Of a stretch of 49,884 nucleotides of DNA, positions 1 to 12,701 are shown one piece after another. The stretch is from Nocardia rhizosphaerihabitans (lineage in GTDB: Bacteria > Actinomycetota > Actinomycetes > Mycobacteriales > Mycobacteriaceae). How positions within the stretch are numbered: position 1 is the stretch's first letter; the number at the start of each line of letters is the position of its first letter. The notes below the pieces were generated by a model that ran no database searches, had not been told where the DNA came from, and saw only the letters and a list, made by a program, of their open reading frames with translations. The stretch covers positions 1,365,037-1,414,920 of the forward strand of contig NZ_BMNE01000001.1 in the NCBI RefSeq assembly GCF_014646295.1, in the 5' to 3' direction. Both the position numbers and the translations under genes were made by a program.

Positions 1-21
1 CACCCCGTTCGGTGTTCTCGC

Positions 22-1509
22 TCAGACGCCCGCGGGCACCGGCAGCGCGCCGCGCGCCACCTCGTAGGCCGCGCCCACCCGGTACAGACGGTCGTCGGCC
101 AGGGCGGGCGCCATGATCTGCAGGCCCACCGGCAGGTTGTCGTCGGCCGACAGACCCGAGGGCACCGACATGCCGCAGTGCCCGGCCAGGTTGGTCGGCA
201 GCGTGCACAGGTCCGACAGGTACATGGCCAGCGGATCGTCGACCTTCTCGCCCAGCTTCCACGGGGTGAACGGGCTGGTCGGCGAGACGAGCACGTCGAC
301 CTGCTCGTAGGCGGCGTCGAAGTCGCGCGCGATCATCGTGCGGACCTTGAGCGCCTGACCGTAGTAGGCGTCGTAGTAACCGGCCGACAGCGCGTAGGTG
401 CCGATGATGATGCGACGCTTCACCTCGGGGCCGAAACCGGCCTCGCGGGTCAGCGACATCACCTGGTCGGCGCTGTGGCTGCCGTCGTCACCGACGCGCA
501 GGCCGTAGCGCATGGCGTCGAAGCGCGCCAGGTTCGACGACACCTCCGAGGGCATCACCAGGTAGTACGAGGACAGCGCGTACTCGAAGTTCGGGCACGA
601 CACCTCGATCACCTCGGCGCCCAGTTCCTCGAGCACCGCGACCGCCGCGTCGAAGGAACCCAGCACGCCGGGCTGGTAACTGTCGGAATGCAATTCGCGC
701 ACCACACCGACGCGCACACCGGTCAGGTCGCCGTTGGCGCCCTGACGCGCGGCCTCGACCACGGGCGCCACCGGCACGTCGCGGGAGGTGGAGTCGCGCG
801 GGTCGTAGCCGGCAATCACCTCGTGCAGCAGCGCGGTGTCGAGCACCGTGCGACCACACGGGCCACCCTGATCCAGCGACGACGCGCACGCGACCAGGCC
901 GTACCGGGACACGGTGCCGTAGGTGGGCTTCACGCCGACCGTCGCGGTGACCGCGGCGGGCTGACGGATGGAGCCACCGGTGTCGGTGCCGATGGCCAGC
1001 GGGGCCTGGAACGAGGCCAGCGCCGCCGCCGAACCGCCGCCGGAACCACCGGGGATGCGGGTGGTGTCCCACGGGTTGCGGGTCGGGCCGTAGGCGGAGT
1101 TCTCGGTGGAGGAGCCCATCGCGAACTCGTCCATGTTGGTCTTGCCGAGGATCGGGATGCCCGCGGCGCGCAGCCGGGAGGTGACCGTCGCGTCGTACGG
1201 CGACATCCAGCCTTCCAGCACCTTCGAGGCGCAGGTGGTCGGCATGTCGGTGGTGGTGAAAACGTCCTTGAGCGCCAACGGGACTCCCGCCAGCGGCGAG
1301 GCCGGGGTCTCGCCCGCGGCGAGCGCGGAGTCGACGACGGCGGCCGCGGCCAGCGCCTCGTTCCCGGCGACGTGCAGGAAGGCGTTGAGCTCACCGTCGA
1401 CCGCGGCGATGCGATCCAGGTGCGCCTGGGTGACCTCGGTGGAGGACACCTCGCCGCCGTGGATCTTGGCCGCCAGCTCGGAAGCCGACAGCTGGGTCAA
1501 CTCGCTCAT
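22..1509 (-). CDS. gatA: Glutamyl-tRNA(Gln)/aspartyl-tRNA(Asn) amidotransferase subunit A
   Basis: Amidase-signature subunit of the GatCAB complex. It releases ammonia from glutamine so that misacylated Glu-tRNA(Gln) or Asp-tRNA(Asn) can be amidated in the cytoplasm. The 495 aa protein has the full Ser-cisSer-Lys triad: Lys81 in LALKDVF, Ser156 in the GGSGGGS loop and Ser180 in [10 protein letters not shown]. Length is normal for GatA. The ATG start overlaps the gatC stop by four bases (ATGA), so the two are translationally coupled. The gene order gatC-gatA with a divergent ACT-domain gene and nearby ligA matches mycobacteria. gatB is expected beyond the left edge but is not in the window. 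Confidence 0.97.
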   Translation of the reverse strand: MSELTQLSASELAAKIHGGEVSSTEVTQAHLDRIAAVDGELNAFLHVAGNEALAAAAVVDSALAAGETPASPLAGVPLALKDVFTTTDMPTTCASKVLEGWMSPYDATVTSRLRAAGIPILGKTNMDEFAMGSSTENSAYGPTRNPWDTTRIPGGSGGGSAAALASFQAPLAIGTDTGGSIRQPAAVTATVGVKPTYGTVSRYGLVACASSLDQGGPCGRTVLDTALLHEVIAGYDPRDSTSRDVPVAPVVEAARQGANGDLTGVRVGVVRELHSDSYQPGVLGSFDAAVAVLEELGAEVIEVSCPNFEYALSSYYLVMPSEVSSNLARFDAMRYGLRVGDDGSHSADQVMSLTREAGFGPEVKRRIIIGTYALSAGYYDAYYGQALKVRTMIARDFDAAYEQVDVLVSPTSPFTPWKLGEKVDDPLAMYLSDLCTLPTNLAGHCGMSVPSGLSADDNLPVGLQIMAPALADDRLYRVGAAYEVARGALPVPAGV

Positions 1510-1802
1510 TCGCCCTCTCCCAGGATCTGCGGGACCAGGAAACGCTGTTCTTCCACGGCGGGCGCCTGGTCCAGCGCCTGCTCGGGAGTCAGACCGGGCA
1601 CGACCACATCGGGCCTGGTCACATTGGTCGTCGGGTTCGGCGACGCGGTGGCGGGGACGTCGGCGGCGACCTCGGAGATGGTCCGCACATGGCTGAGGAT
1701 CGAATCCAGCTGACCGGCGAACTGGTCGAGTTCGGCGTCGGTCAACGCCAGCCGGGACAGCCGGGCGAGGTGAGCGACCTCGTCGCGGGAGATTGCGGGC
1801 AC
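1506..1802 (-). CDS. gatC: Glutamyl-tRNA(Gln)/aspartyl-tRNA(Asn) amidotransferase subunit C
   Basis: Small GatC subunit (98 aa) that wraps GatA and GatB and stabilises the amidotransferase. It begins with the usual N-terminal pattern [17 protein letters not shown] and ends with a loop region leading to the FLVPQIL tail. The GTG start at 1802 has a good ribosome binding site (AAAGGGG) about nine bases upstream. The stop overlaps the gatA start as ATGA. The promoter must lie in the 222 bp gap shared with the divergent ACT gene. Confidence 0.95.
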   Translation of the reverse strand: MPAISRDEVAHLARLSRLALTDAELDQFAGQLDSILSHVRTISEVAADVPATASPNPTTNVTRPDVVVPGLTPEQALDQAPAVEEQRFLVPQILGEGE

Positions 1803-1929
1803 CGCGGGACCCCTTTCGGCTTCGGTTGGGAAGTAGTGGCTACAGCCTAGTCAGCGGGCCGGAGGGGGTCCGACGGGGTAGGACGCACTCGCCTCGCGCG
1901 AAAGTTCGCGCATGTCGGGCCGTTGGGGT

Positions 1930-1972
1930 CATACTTCGAGTCGTGCAACCCGCTTTCAGGGGTGTAAGTATG
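1930..1972 (+). promoter_or_regulatory. Inverted repeat upstream of the ACT-domain gene
   Basis: In the gatC/ACT divergent gap, CATACTT (1930-1936) and AAGTATG (1966-1972) are perfect complements, with ACCC and GGGT inside them able to extend a stem-loop. It lies about 50 bases before the ACT-protein start, so it could be a promoter operator or a structured leader. The pairing is visible in the sequence; its function is unknown. Confidence 0.3.
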
Positions 1973-2024
1973 GCGTCACCGGGTATTCGTTTCGAACCAC
2001 CCCGGCCCTAGGAAAGGAACGCAC

Positions 2025-2675
2025 GTGTCATTCCTGCTCCGCGTGCAACTTCCGGATCGACCGGGAAGCCTCGGCTCTCTCGCACTCGCCCTCGGCGGGG
2101 TCGGCGCGGACATCCTCTCGCTCGATGTCGTCGAACGCGGCGCCGGCTTCGCGATCGACGATCTGGTGGTCGAGGTTCCCACCGGCGCGCTGCCCGACAC
2201 CCTGATCACCGCCGCGGAGTCCGTGCACGATGTGAGCGTCGACTCCATCCGCCCGTACTCCGGCGTGCTGGACACCCATCGCGAGCTCGAGCTGATCGAC
2301 CAGGTCGCCAGCGCCCGCGACGACCGGCTGCAGGTCCTCGTCGACGGGGTCCCGCGCGTGCTGCGTGTGGGCTGGTCGACGATCATCGGGATGGGTCCGG
2401 CCGGCGCCTACCGCGTCGTCGGCAGCCCGAGTGCCCCTGAGACACAGGCGGGTTCGGCGCCGTGGATGCCGCTGGAGAAGCCGTCGTGGCTCGACGGCGA
2501 AGCCGAGTGGGTGCCGCAGATCTGGCGCGACATGGACACCAAACTGGCGGCAGCGCCGCTCGGCAACTCCGGCAGGGCATTGCTGCTCGGCCGCCCTGGT
2601 GGGCCGGACTTCCGCCCGTCGGAGGTCGCCCGCCTCGGCTATCTCGCCGGGATCGTCGCCACCGTCTTGCAGTGA
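2025..2675 (+). CDS. ACT-domain amino-acid-binding protein
   Basis: A 216 aa cytoplasmic protein whose first ~70 residues form an ACT domain (LLRVQLPDRPGSLGSLA start, GADILSLDVVE, then a beta strand IDDLVVEVP). ACT domains bind small ligands, usually amino acids, and regulate metabolic enzymes. The rest (about 90-216) has a GAF-like flavour but no clear catalytic motif. The GTG start has AGGAAAGG upstream. It occupies the same place between gatC and ligA as a conserved mycobacterial ACT protein. No enzyme domain is attached, so it is probably a stand-alone sensor; its ligand is unknown. Confidence 0.85.
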   Translation: MSFLLRVQLPDRPGSLGSLALALGGVGADILSLDVVERGAGFAIDDLVVEVPTGALPDTLITAAESVHDVSVDSIRPYSGVLDTHRELELIDQVASARDDRLQVLVDGVPRVLRVGWSTIIGMGPAGAYRVVGSPSAPETQAGSAPWMPLEKPSWLDGEAEWVPQIWRDMDTKLAAAPLGNSGRALLLGRPGGPDFRPSEVARLGYLAGIVATVLQ

Positions 2676-2686
2676 CAGGTCATCGC

Positions 2687-3208
2687 CTAGGCGAGTGCCA
2701 GGCGCATGACGTAGAGCTGCAAACCCTCGTGCGGTGACCAATTGCGTTCCGGCACAGCGACGAAGCCGAGACGTTCGTAGATGCGGTGCGCGTCGACCAT
2801 GGTCGCCATGGTCGTGAGCGCGACCGCCTCGTACCCGCCCGCCCTCGCCTCGTCGATCACCGCGCGAACCAGCGCGGTACCGGCGCCGAGACCGCGGGCC
2901 CGCTTCGCGACGGCGAGCATGCGGAACTCGAGTTCGCCGGGACGAGCGATCTCGGCATAGCGGGTGCCCGGCTTCGCGACGGTCAGCGAGCCCGCGATCT
3001 CGTCGTCGTGGACAGCGACGAGGACTTCGGCTTCGGTAGCGCGATGAGCGACGTCGCCCAGTTCGGTGACGTAGTCGTCCTCGGGTGAGACGTAGCCGTC
3101 GCCGACGTACACGTCGACGGTCAGGGCGGAGATCGCGGCGTATTCGCTGGGGTGTGCGGTACGGATCTGGAGGCCGGTGCCGGGGGTGAGGGCTGATGTG
3201 CCGTGCAT
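2687..3208 (-). CDS. GNAT family N-acetyltransferase
   Basis: Predicted acetyl-CoA-dependent N-acetyltransferase of 173 aa, substrate unknown. It shows the GNAT fold in order: an N-terminal RTAHPSEYAAISALTVDVY strand-helix, the EFRMLAVAKRARGLGAGTALV motif A with the R-x-x-G-x-G pyrophosphate loop, and a C-terminal YERLGFVAVPER motif. The open frame extends 54 codons further upstream, but that extension has no GNAT homology and an odd composition, so the ATG at 3208 is preferred. It converges on the ACT gene with only 11 bases between the stops. Confidence 0.85.
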   Translation of the reverse strand: MHGTSALTPGTGLQIRTAHPSEYAAISALTVDVYVGDGYVSPEDDYVTELGDVAHRATEAEVLVAVHDDEIAGSLTVAKPGTRYAEIARPGELEFRMLAVAKRARGLGAGTALVRAVIDEARAGGYEAVALTTMATMVDAHRIYERLGFVAVPERNWSPHEGLQLYVMRLALA

Positions 3209-3281
3209 CTCGGAATGATCCCACCCGCACCGCTGTGAGCTCGACCTCACCCGTCCATCGGGCCGCCGGTGAGCTCGCGGC

Positions 3282-3629
3282 TCACGACCCGAGGTAGGGC
3301 CGCAGGCCGGGGTGATCGGCGACCCACTTGTCGGGGTGGCGCGGCGGGTAGGCGACGAGGAGCTGGTCACCGATCGCGGGCCAGTGGGCCGCGTCCCAGG
3401 CGAAACGGCGGTAGACCACGACGCCGGCGACCGACGGGCCGGTCAGCGTGCCGGTGATGGTGACGTAGTGCTCGCCGGTCATGGCGGGCAGCGCGCTGAC
3501 ACCCGTGACGGAGAGCGACCCGTGTTCGAGGTTCGCTCCCCCGCCCTTCCCGGTGCGGGCGGCCAACACCGCGCCGATCGTCACGACCAGCATCGTCACC
3601 ATGGCCGCCGCCATCACCACTTCGAGCAT
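3282..3629 (-). CDS. Small membrane-anchored hypothetical protein
   Basis: A 115 aa protein with one N-terminal hydrophobic segment (about residues 4-24, VVMAAAMVTMLVVTIGAVLAA) followed by a soluble, probably extracytoplasmic, beta-rich domain containing GEHYVTITGTLTGPSVAGVVVYRR. The C-terminus (HPDKWVADHPGLRPYLGS) is proline and aromatic rich. No family is recognised. The GGAGG upstream sits very close to the first ATG, so translation may start at one of the following GTG/ATG codons (3620-3614). Confidence 0.7.
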   Translation of the reverse strand: MLEVVMAAAMVTMLVVTIGAVLAARTGKGGGANLEHGSLSVTGVSALPAMTGEHYVTITGTLTGPSVAGVVVYRRFAWDAAHWPAIGDQLLVAYPPRHPDKWVADHPGLRPYLGS

Positions 3630-3670
3630 GCCTCCATGCTATGCCCGGCCTGCGCGGCCGCGCGCCCGCG

Positions 3671-4873
3671 TCACAGTGGCGTGAGCTCGCTGACGCCCTG
3701 CTCGCGGCGCAGCTGCCAGACCGCGCTGCGGGTGCGCTGCGAGCGGCCGTTGCCGCGATCGATCAGCACGCGGTTGGCGGTGGTGTAGATCAGTTGCGCG
3801 CCACGGGCATTCGTCTCCGGGTTCTGGAACAGCTGGACGAGCCGGTCGGTCTCCTCCACCGGCAGGCCCGCGCCCAGGTCGTCGACGGCCAGCACCTGAC
3901 CGGTGTCGAGCGCTTCGAGCATGGCGGGCAGCACCCGCAGCAGCGAGCGGGTGGCGGTGGACTCGTCGGCGAGCTCGAACGGCACATCGATCCCCTCGTG
4001 CACCAGGCTCAGCCCGGCGCCGCGGCGATCCACCATCCGCCGATACAGCGCGTCGCGCGCGGCGCGCAGCGTACTGAGTTCGCGTTCCAGCAGAATCGGG
4101 TCGGCGCCACCGTGGTCGAGTTGTGCTGCCAGCGCACCGATTTCGGCATCCAGGTCGCGCAGGTAGTCGGCGTACATCGGATCGTGTTCGGCGACAAGCA
4201 GATCCTCGATGCCCAGATCCGCTGTCCGCAACAGCATCAGCAGCCGTGCGGCATTGTCGGGCGAGCGCGAGATGTGACTGCCGAGATCGTGGGCGAGTTC
4301 GTCGCCGGCCGCCTCGCCGTGCTGCACCTGCAGGTTCGCCGCGAACCAGCGATAGGCGGGCACCAGCGCCTCGGCGTACATCTGTCCGGCCAGACTCAGC
4401 AGCAGGGCGTTCGGCCGCACCAACGGCACCAGCGCCGCCACGCCGTAGCGAGCCGCCTCGAACATCGGCCCGATCTTGATCTGGTCACCGGTGCGCTCGA
4501 ACACGATCCGCTTGCGCGAGCGCGGATGCGTGTACAACCACTCCGCGATCACATCGGCATTGTCGAGCCGGAAGCCGTAGGTGTACGGCACGCCCTCGGC
4601 CACGAACCCGGCCACGAATTCGGTGGGCCGGTCGGCGAATCCGAGATGTGGTCGACGCACCGGCCCCGCGTACGGATCCCATCCGCTCACCGAATGCAGG
4701 ACCGCGTCGCGCATCTGCGCGAGCGCGTCGACCAAACTCGTCTTCCCCGACGCGGCCACCCCGTACACGGCGGTCACCGGCACCGCCAGTGGGCTGCCGA
4801 CCCCCTTGCTCAGCCGCAGCTGCTGCGCCTCGGCCAGCGATCGGTGGTTGGTCACCTGAAAACTACGCAGCAC
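3671..4873 (-). CDS. AAA-type ATPase of the AAA_15/OLD-like group
   Basis: A 400 aa ATP-binding protein with an ABC/SMC-like head. The Walker A loop GVAASGKTS is at about 38-46 and the family-typical end LFQNPETNARGAQLIYTT is near 350-364. Relatives of this group accompany phage-defence or DNA-repair factors such as RloB. Two catalytic positions look altered: Walker B reads VLAVDDLG (331-332 is DD rather than DE), and the usual TTHD switch histidine reads TTAN. The reading frame is intact and codon use is normal. No RloB-like partner is adjacent. Starts at GTG 4873. Confidence 0.8.
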   Translation of the reverse strand: MLRSFQVTNHRSLAEAQQLRLSKGVGSPLAVPVTAVYGVAASGKTSLVDALAQMRDAVLHSVSGWDPYAGPVRRPHLGFADRPTEFVAGFVAEGVPYTYGFRLDNADVIAEWLYTHPRSRKRIVFERTGDQIKIGPMFEAARYGVAALVPLVRPNALLLSLAGQMYAEALVPAYRWFAANLQVQHGEAAGDELAHDLGSHISRSPDNAARLLMLLRTADLGIEDLLVAEHDPMYADYLRDLDAEIGALAAQLDHGGADPILLERELSTLRAARDALYRRMVDRRGAGLSLVHEGIDVPFELADESTATRSLLRVLPAMLEALDTGQVLAVDDLGAGLPVEETDRLVQLFQNPETNARGAQLIYTTANRVLIDRGNGRSQRTRSAVWQLRREQGVSELTPL

Positions 4874-5016
4874 TGAGCTCGTCCGCCTCTCCGAATCTTT
4901 TGGCCAGACTAGGGGACATCAAGACTCGTTGACGCGGCGGGCGATGGAGTACCTGGCCGGGTCAGCCCGCCCGGCCGAGTCCGCGAGCCGGACTCGGCCG
5001 GAACGGAGTGGGTCGG

Positions 5017-5823
5017 CTAGCGGCTCAGGTCCCGGAACCGCTGCACCGCCAGCGGGAAGAACACCGCGACCAGGGCCACCGGCCAGACCACCGCGAGCAG
5101 TTCCGCGTTGGCCGCGGCCCACGATTCACCCGCCGCGACCGGGTTGCCGAACAGGCCGCGCACCGCGGTCGCCGTCGCGGACATGGGATTCCACTCGACG
5201 ACCGTGCCCAGCCACGACGGCATCGATTCGGGCGAGGCGATGGCGTTGGAGAGGAAGCCGACCGGCCAGACCAGGATCTGGACCGCCTGCACCAGCTCCG
5301 GTTTGCCCGCGACCATGGCCAGGTAGATGCCGATCCACAGCATCGCGAACCGGAGCAGCAGCAGGAGCCCCACCGCGCCCAGGAACGCGGCGACGCCGCC
5401 GTGCCAGCGCCAGCCGATCGCGTACCCGACCCCGATCATCACCGTCAGCCCGACCGCCGACTGCAGCATGTCGGCGATGCTGCGCCCGACCAGGACCGCG
5501 GCCGAGTTCATCGGCATCGAGCGGAACCGGTCGATGACGCCCTTGTTCAGGTCCTGGGTGACCGCGAGCATCGTCGCCTCGAGGCCGAAGGCCATGGTCA
5601 TCGTCAGCATGCCGGGGACCAGGTAGTCCTTGAAGTCGCCGTCGATGCCACGGCCACCACCGATCAGGTAGCTGAACATCAGCAGCAGCATCACCGGGAA
5701 GACCAGCCCGACGACCAACTGCACGGGCTGGCGCGCCCAGTGCGCCAGCTCGCGCCTGGTCATCGTCCACGAGTCGGCCACCGCCCAGCTCAGCGTCGAA
5801 TCCAGCTGTCGGGTCGTGCTCAT
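5017..5823 (-). CDS. ABC-2 type transporter permease (DrrB-like)
   Basis: Membrane component of a two-gene exporter, 268 aa, with about six transmembrane segments. Visible ones include [20 protein letters not shown] near the start, a middle segment [15 protein letters not shown] and the last [23 protein letters not shown]-2 permeases of the daunorubicin-resistance type pump lipophilic drugs or lipids outward. The ATG has a strong GGAGG six bases upstream. It lies 73 bases after its ATPase gene and is clearly co-transcribed. Confidence 0.92.
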   Translation of the reverse strand: MSTTRQLDSTLSWAVADSWTMTRRELAHWARQPVQLVVGLVFPVMLLLMFSYLIGGGRGIDGDFKDYLVPGMLTMTMAFGLEATMLAVTQDLNKGVIDRFRSMPMNSAAVLVGRSIADMLQSAVGLTVMIGVGYAIGWRWHGGVAAFLGAVGLLLLLRFAMLWIGIYLAMVAGKPELVQAVQILVWPVGFLSNAIASPESMPSWLGTVVEWNPMSATATAVRGLFGNPVAAGESWAAANAELLAVVWPVALVAVFFPLAVQRFRDLSR

Positions 5824-5896
5824 GCCTCCACCTCGCTGACGCTCGGTTCCGGCATGACCACGAGTGTGGCTGTACCTACCAGCTCGCTCCGCTCGC

Positions 5897-6835
5897 TCAT
5901 GCCGCGTTCTCCTTCGTCAGGTGCAGGAAGACTTCGTCCAGCGTCGGGCGCCGGACCGCGATGTCCTCCGGCTCGATCCCGGACGCCGCCAGCGCCCGCA
6001 CGGTCTCGGTCAGGGCCGCCATCCGGTCGCTGACCGAGGCGCTGACCATCCGCCGGTCCTCATCCACCACCGCGTCGCCGGGCAGGAGCGAGGCCGCGAG
6101 CGCCAGCTGGGACGCGTCGTGCAGGACCACGTCGATGCGGTCGCCGCCCGTTTTCGTCTTCAGCTCGTCGGCGGTGCCCGCCGCGATGACCTGACCGTGG
6201 TCGATCACCGAGATCCGGTCGGCCAGCTGATCGGCCTCCTCCAGGTACTGCGTGGTCAGCAGGACGGTGGTGCCGCCGTCGACCAGCGACCGCACCGAGT
6301 TCCACACCTCCGTGCGGCCGCGGGGATCGAGCCCGGTCGTCGGCTCGTCCAGAAAGAGCACCTGCGGTCGGGAGATGAGCGAGGCCGCGAGGTCGAGCCG
6401 CCTGCGCATGCCGCCGCTGTACTGCTTGACGGCCTTCTTTCCGGTGTCCGCGAGGCCGAACCGCGCCAGGAGCTCGTCGGCCCTGACGCCGGCGCGGCGC
6501 GCGCCCAGGTGATAGAGGCGCCCGAACATCTCCAGGTTCTGCCGCCCACTGAGCTCCTCGTCGACGGCCGCGCTCTGGCCGAGCAACCCGATCCGGGAGC
6601 GCACCTGGTCGGCGTCCTCGCGCACGTCGAGGCCCGCCACCTCGACCCGCCCCGCCTCGGGCCGCAGCAGGGTGGACATGATGCGCACGGCCGTGGTCTT
6701 GCCCGCGCCGTTCGGGCCGAGCACCGCATGCACGGTGCCGGCCCGGACAGTGAGGTCGAGGCCGTCGAGCGCCCGTTTGGCCCCGTAGTTCTTCCGCAGG
6801 CCTTCGACGACGATCGCCGGATCGTGGTCAGTCAA
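5897..6835 (-). CDS. ABC transporter ATP-binding protein (DrrA-like)
   Basis: Nucleotide-binding subunit (312 aa) partnering the downstream ABC-2 permease. Motifs are complete: Walker [10 protein letters not shown] at 40-48, Q-loop LLGQSAAVD near 87, signature YSGGMRRRL at 139-147, Walker [13 protein letters not shown] at 159-170, and the DrrA-type C-terminus with [13 protein letters not shown]. This family powers export of hydrophobic drugs. Translation starts at TTG 6835 with GGAGGG ten bases upstream. It is divergent from a PadR regulator gene and shares an operator-rich 120 bp gap, so PadR repression is likely. Confidence 0.92.
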   Translation of the reverse strand: MTDHDPAIVVEGLRKNYGAKRALDGLDLTVRAGTVHAVLGPNGAGKTTAVRIMSTLLRPEAGRVEVAGLDVREDADQVRSRIGLLGQSAAVDEELSGRQNLEMFGRLYHLGARRAGVRADELLARFGLADTGKKAVKQYSGGMRRRLDLAASLISRPQVLFLDEPTTGLDPRGRTEVWNSVRSLVDGGTTVLLTTQYLEEADQLADRISVIDHGQVIAAGTADELKTKTGGDRIDVVLHDASQLALAASLLPGDAVVDEDRRMVSASVSDRMAALTETVRALAASGIEPEDIAVRRPTLDEVFLHLTKENAA

Positions 6836-6858
6836 TTCAGCCCTCCATCACTCAGTGA

Positions 6859-6938
6859 TCAAATTTGACTAGACGGTCAAGGTACGGCGCCAGCAGCGAT
6901 TAGTCAAACTTGAATACTGCTAGGTTGGTCAAAGTTGA
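6859..6938. promoter_or_regulatory. Three PadR-type palindromic operators between exporter and padR genes
   Basis: The shared promoter region holds three copies of the palindrome TCAAnnTTGA: TCAAATTTGA (6859-6868), TCAAACTTGA (6904-6913) and TCAAAGTTGA (6929-6938), spaced 45 and 25 bases apart. A minus-strand promoter fits between them: TTGACT (6902-6907), a 17 base spacer and TACCTT (6879-6884). Operators therefore flank or overlap the exporter promoter, and the third lies just before the padR ribosome binding site, as expected for joint control and autoregulation. Confidence 0.7.
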
Positions 6939-6955
6939 TCAGAAGGGAGACGGCC

Positions 6956-7594
6956 ATGTCAGCGATCCGCCTGCTGGTCCTCGGCGCGGTCCGTCAACAC
7001 GGACGAGCACACGGCTATCAGGTCCGCAACGACCTGGAGTTCTGGGGCGCCCACGAGTGGTCCAACGCCAAGCCCGGCTCGATCTACCACGCGCTCAAGC
7101 AGATGGCCAAGCAAGGACTCCTCGTCGAACACGAGGTCGCCCCGAGCACCGTCGGCGGCCCCCCGCGCGTCGAGTACGAGATCAACGACAAGGGCACCGA
7201 GGAGTACTTCACCCTGCTGCGCCAGGCCCTGACCTCCTACGACCAGAAGATGGACATGCTCTCGGCAGGCATCGGCTTCATCGTCGACCTGCCCCGCGCC
7301 GAGGCCGTCGCCCTCCTCCGACAGCGGATCGCCGCGCTCGAGCAGTGGCGCGCCTCGGTCACCGAGTACTACACGCCGGAGCAGGGGCCCGAACAGCTCG
7401 GCCACATCGGCGAGATCATGAACATGTGGATCCACTCCGCCGACAGCGAAGCGGCATGGACCCACGGCCTGATCGACCGCATCCAAGGCGGCGCGTACGT
7501 CTTCGCCGGAGAGGGCGAACCCTTCGTCGGTGTACTCGCCGACGACGAGCCGAACCCATTCGCGACGGGACCCCATCCCGCGGACTCCCGGTAA
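6956..7594 (+). CDS. PadR family transcriptional regulator
   Basis: A 212 aa winged-helix repressor of the PadR family. The N-terminal ~80 residues hold the domain (LLVLGAVRQHGRAHGYQVRN, then PGSIYHALKQMAKQGLL and the wing VGGPPRVEYEINDKGTEEY). The C-terminal half is a helical dimerisation and effector domain (PF10400-like). PadR proteins typically repress a neighbouring exporter and are released by a toxic ligand. Here the gene is divergent from a DrrAB-like pair. ATG 6956 is chosen because AGAAGGGAGA lies just upstream; an in-frame start seven codons earlier lacks this. Confidence 0.92.
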   Translation: MSAIRLLVLGAVRQHGRAHGYQVRNDLEFWGAHEWSNAKPGSIYHALKQMAKQGLLVEHEVAPSTVGGPPRVEYEINDKGTEEYFTLLRQALTSYDQKMDMLSAGIGFIVDLPRAEAVALLRQRIAALEQWRASVTEYYTPEQGPEQLGHIGEIMNMWIHSADSEAAWTHGLIDRIQGGAYVFAGEGEPFVGVLADDEPNPFATGPHPADSR

Positions 7595-7709
7595 CGATCC
7601 CGGTGAATCGGCCGGTGGCAGTAGCCGGGCGTGTCCGTCTGCGACGCACTAGCATGCGGGGCACACAGCGACCGGCCGGTCGACGGGCCGGCGTCGACGA
7701 CGAGGATGG

Positions 7710-8069
7710 GTGCGCAGGATGGCTGTTCGGATGATGGTTCGCGGGGTTGTCGTCGCGGCGGTGACGGTTGGGGCCGCGGTGCCGGTGGTGCTGCTGGGGG
7801 CGCCGAATGCGGTGGCGGATCCGTGTCCGAACGGGACCGCTCGGGTGTTTCTCGGGGATGAGACGAACTCTTGTCAGGGGGCCGGGTCGCGGACCTATGT
7901 GCTGGCGGGGGTGTCGAAGGTGTGCTCGATGACCAGTACCGATGTGACGGTCGATATCGAGAGTGAGAGCAAGAAGTTGCGGCGGCATGTGGAGATTCGG
8001 AACGGGCAGTGCGCGTCGTTCCAGCTGCGGGGGCAGACCGGGGCGACCGTTACCGTCACGCCCAACTGA
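7710..8069 (+). CDS. Secreted small cysteine-containing hypothetical protein
   Basis: A 119 aa protein with a classical Sec signal peptide: basic N-terminus MRRMAVRMMVR, a hydrophobic core to about residue 32 and an AVA cleavage site near residue 36. The mature part is ~83 aa with four cysteines (39, 55, 72 and about 101), likely forming two disulfides in a small beta-sandwich-like domain. No enzyme motif is seen. The GTG at 7710 has GAGGA upstream; ATG codons at 7719, 7731 and 7734 are alternatives. Function is unknown. Confidence 0.75.
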   Translation: MRRMAVRMMVRGVVVAAVTVGAAVPVVLLGAPNAVADPCPNGTARVFLGDETNSCQGAGSRTYVLAGVSKVCSMTSTDVTVDIESESKKLRRHVEIRNGQCASFQLRGQTGATVTVTPN

Positions 8070-8076
8070 GGTCGGT

Positions 8077-8107
8077 GCGGGATCCGCTGCGCTGCTGCGG
8101 ATCCCGC
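8077..8107. terminator. Bidirectional hairpin terminator
   Basis: GCGGGATCCGC (8077-8087) and GCGGATCCCGC (8097-8107) form a perfect 11 bp stem with a nine base loop. It lies between the convergent stops of the secreted protein gene and ligA, so it can end transcription from both sides. There is no long T tract, which is common in high-GC actinobacteria. Confidence 0.7.
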
Positions 8108-8113
8108 CGACAG

Positions 8114-11376
<3,263 letters not shown>

Positions 11377-11597
11377 GCGCTCAACACCTTTCGTGTCGTC
11401 GAAACGGAGCCGGCACCCGGACGGTGCGGACGTCACGCTCCACGGACCGCACCTCGCCGACTCGTGCGACGCACGGACCGCCGGTCACCATCCTGCCCCG
11501 CACCACCGCGGGCGCCGACGTCGGGCATGCGCTGAGCACTCACCGAACGCTCCGAGGGTCCTGAAGTCGACCGATCGGCGCGATGCGCGGGTGAGTA

Positions 11598-12701
11598 CTA
11601 GACCGCATCCGCCGAGACGCCGGCGCGGTCGGTGCCGTTGATCGTGCCACTGCCGACCACGGTGTCCCCGCCCTCGGCGTCGGGCAGGTAGAGCACGATC
11701 GCCTGGCCCTTGGCGACACCGGTGAGCGGTTCGCGCAACCGGGCGACGAACCCGTCACCCTCGGGCTCGACGACAGCGGGCGCGGTGCCACCGTGCGCAC
11801 GCACCTGCACGACGCACTCCACCGGCTCGCTCGGGCGCACGCCGGAGGTCCAGATGGCGCGATCGGCGGTGACGACATCGACCTGGAGGTCCTCCACCGA
11901 ACCGACGCTGACCGTCCCCGAATCGGGATCGATACCGGTCACATAGCGCGGCTTGCCGTCGGCGGCCGTGTGCGTCAGGCCGAGACCCTTGCGCTGGCCG
12001 ACGGTGAATCCGTGCACACCCTCGTGCTTGCCGAGGACGGTGCCGTCGGAGTCGACCAGCGCACCGGGACGGACGCCGATCTTGGCGCCGAGGAAGGCGC
12101 GGGTATCCCCGGAGGGAATGAAGCAGATGTCGTGGCTGTCCGGCTTGTTCGCCACGGCCAGGCCACGCTCGGCCGCTTCCTCGCGGATCCGCGGCTTCGG
12201 GGTGTCACCGACCGGGAACATCGCGCGCGCGAGCTGCTCGGCGGTGAGCACCGCGAGCACATAGGACTGATCCTTGTCGGCGTCGACCGCGCGGCGCAGC
12301 ACGCCGTCCTCGAGCCGGGCGTAGTGGCCGGTGACGACGGCGTCGAAGCCCAGGGCCTGCGCGCGGTCGGCGAGGGCGGAGAACTTGATCTTCTCGTTGC
12401 AGCGCAGGCACGGGTTGGGTGTCTCGCCCGCGGCGTAGGCAGCGACGAAATCGTCGATGACGTCTTCCTTGAAGCGGTCGGCGAAGTCCCAGACGTAGAA
12501 CGGGATGCCGAGCACGTCGGCGGCGCGGCGCGCGTCACCGGCGTCCTCCTTCGAGCAGCACCCGCGTGAACCGGTGCGCAGCGTGCCCGGCGTCGCCGAC
12601 AGCGCCAGGTGCACTCCGACCACCTCGTGGCCGGCGTCGACGGCCCGCGCCGCGGCCACCGCCGAATCGACGCCACCACTCATCGCGGCGAGTACTCGCA
12701 T
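11598..12701 (-). CDS. mnmA: tRNA-specific 2-thiouridylase
   Basis: Installs sulfur at C2 of the wobble uridine in Lys, Glu and Gln tRNAs, using ATP and persulfide sulfur. The 367 aa enzyme has the PP-loop SGGVDS at 8-13, the catalytic cysteine region [12 protein letters not shown] (Cys98) and the partner cysteine in [11 protein letters not shown] (Cys193). Its start overlaps the stop of the upstream cysteine desulfurase gene by one base (TGATG). That coupling fits, because the desulfurase supplies the sulfur. The order matches trmU-iscS of mycobacteria. Confidence 0.97.
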   Translation of the reverse strand: MRVLAAMSGGVDSAVAAARAVDAGHEVVGVHLALSATPGTLRTGSRGCCSKEDAGDARRAADVLGIPFYVWDFADRFKEDVIDDFVAAYAAGETPNPCLRCNEKIKFSALADRAQALGFDAVVTGHYARLEDGVLRRAVDADKDQSYVLAVLTAEQLARAMFPVGDTPKPRIREEAAERGLAVANKPDSHDICFIPSGDTRAFLGAKIGVRPGALVDSDGTVLGKHEGVHGFTVGQRKGLGLTHTAADGKPRYVTGIDPDSGTVSVGSVEDLQVDVVTADRAIWTSGVRPSEPVECVVQVRAHGGTAPAVVEPEGDGFVARLREPLTGVAKGQAIVLYLPDAEGGDTVVGSGTINGTDRAGVSADAV

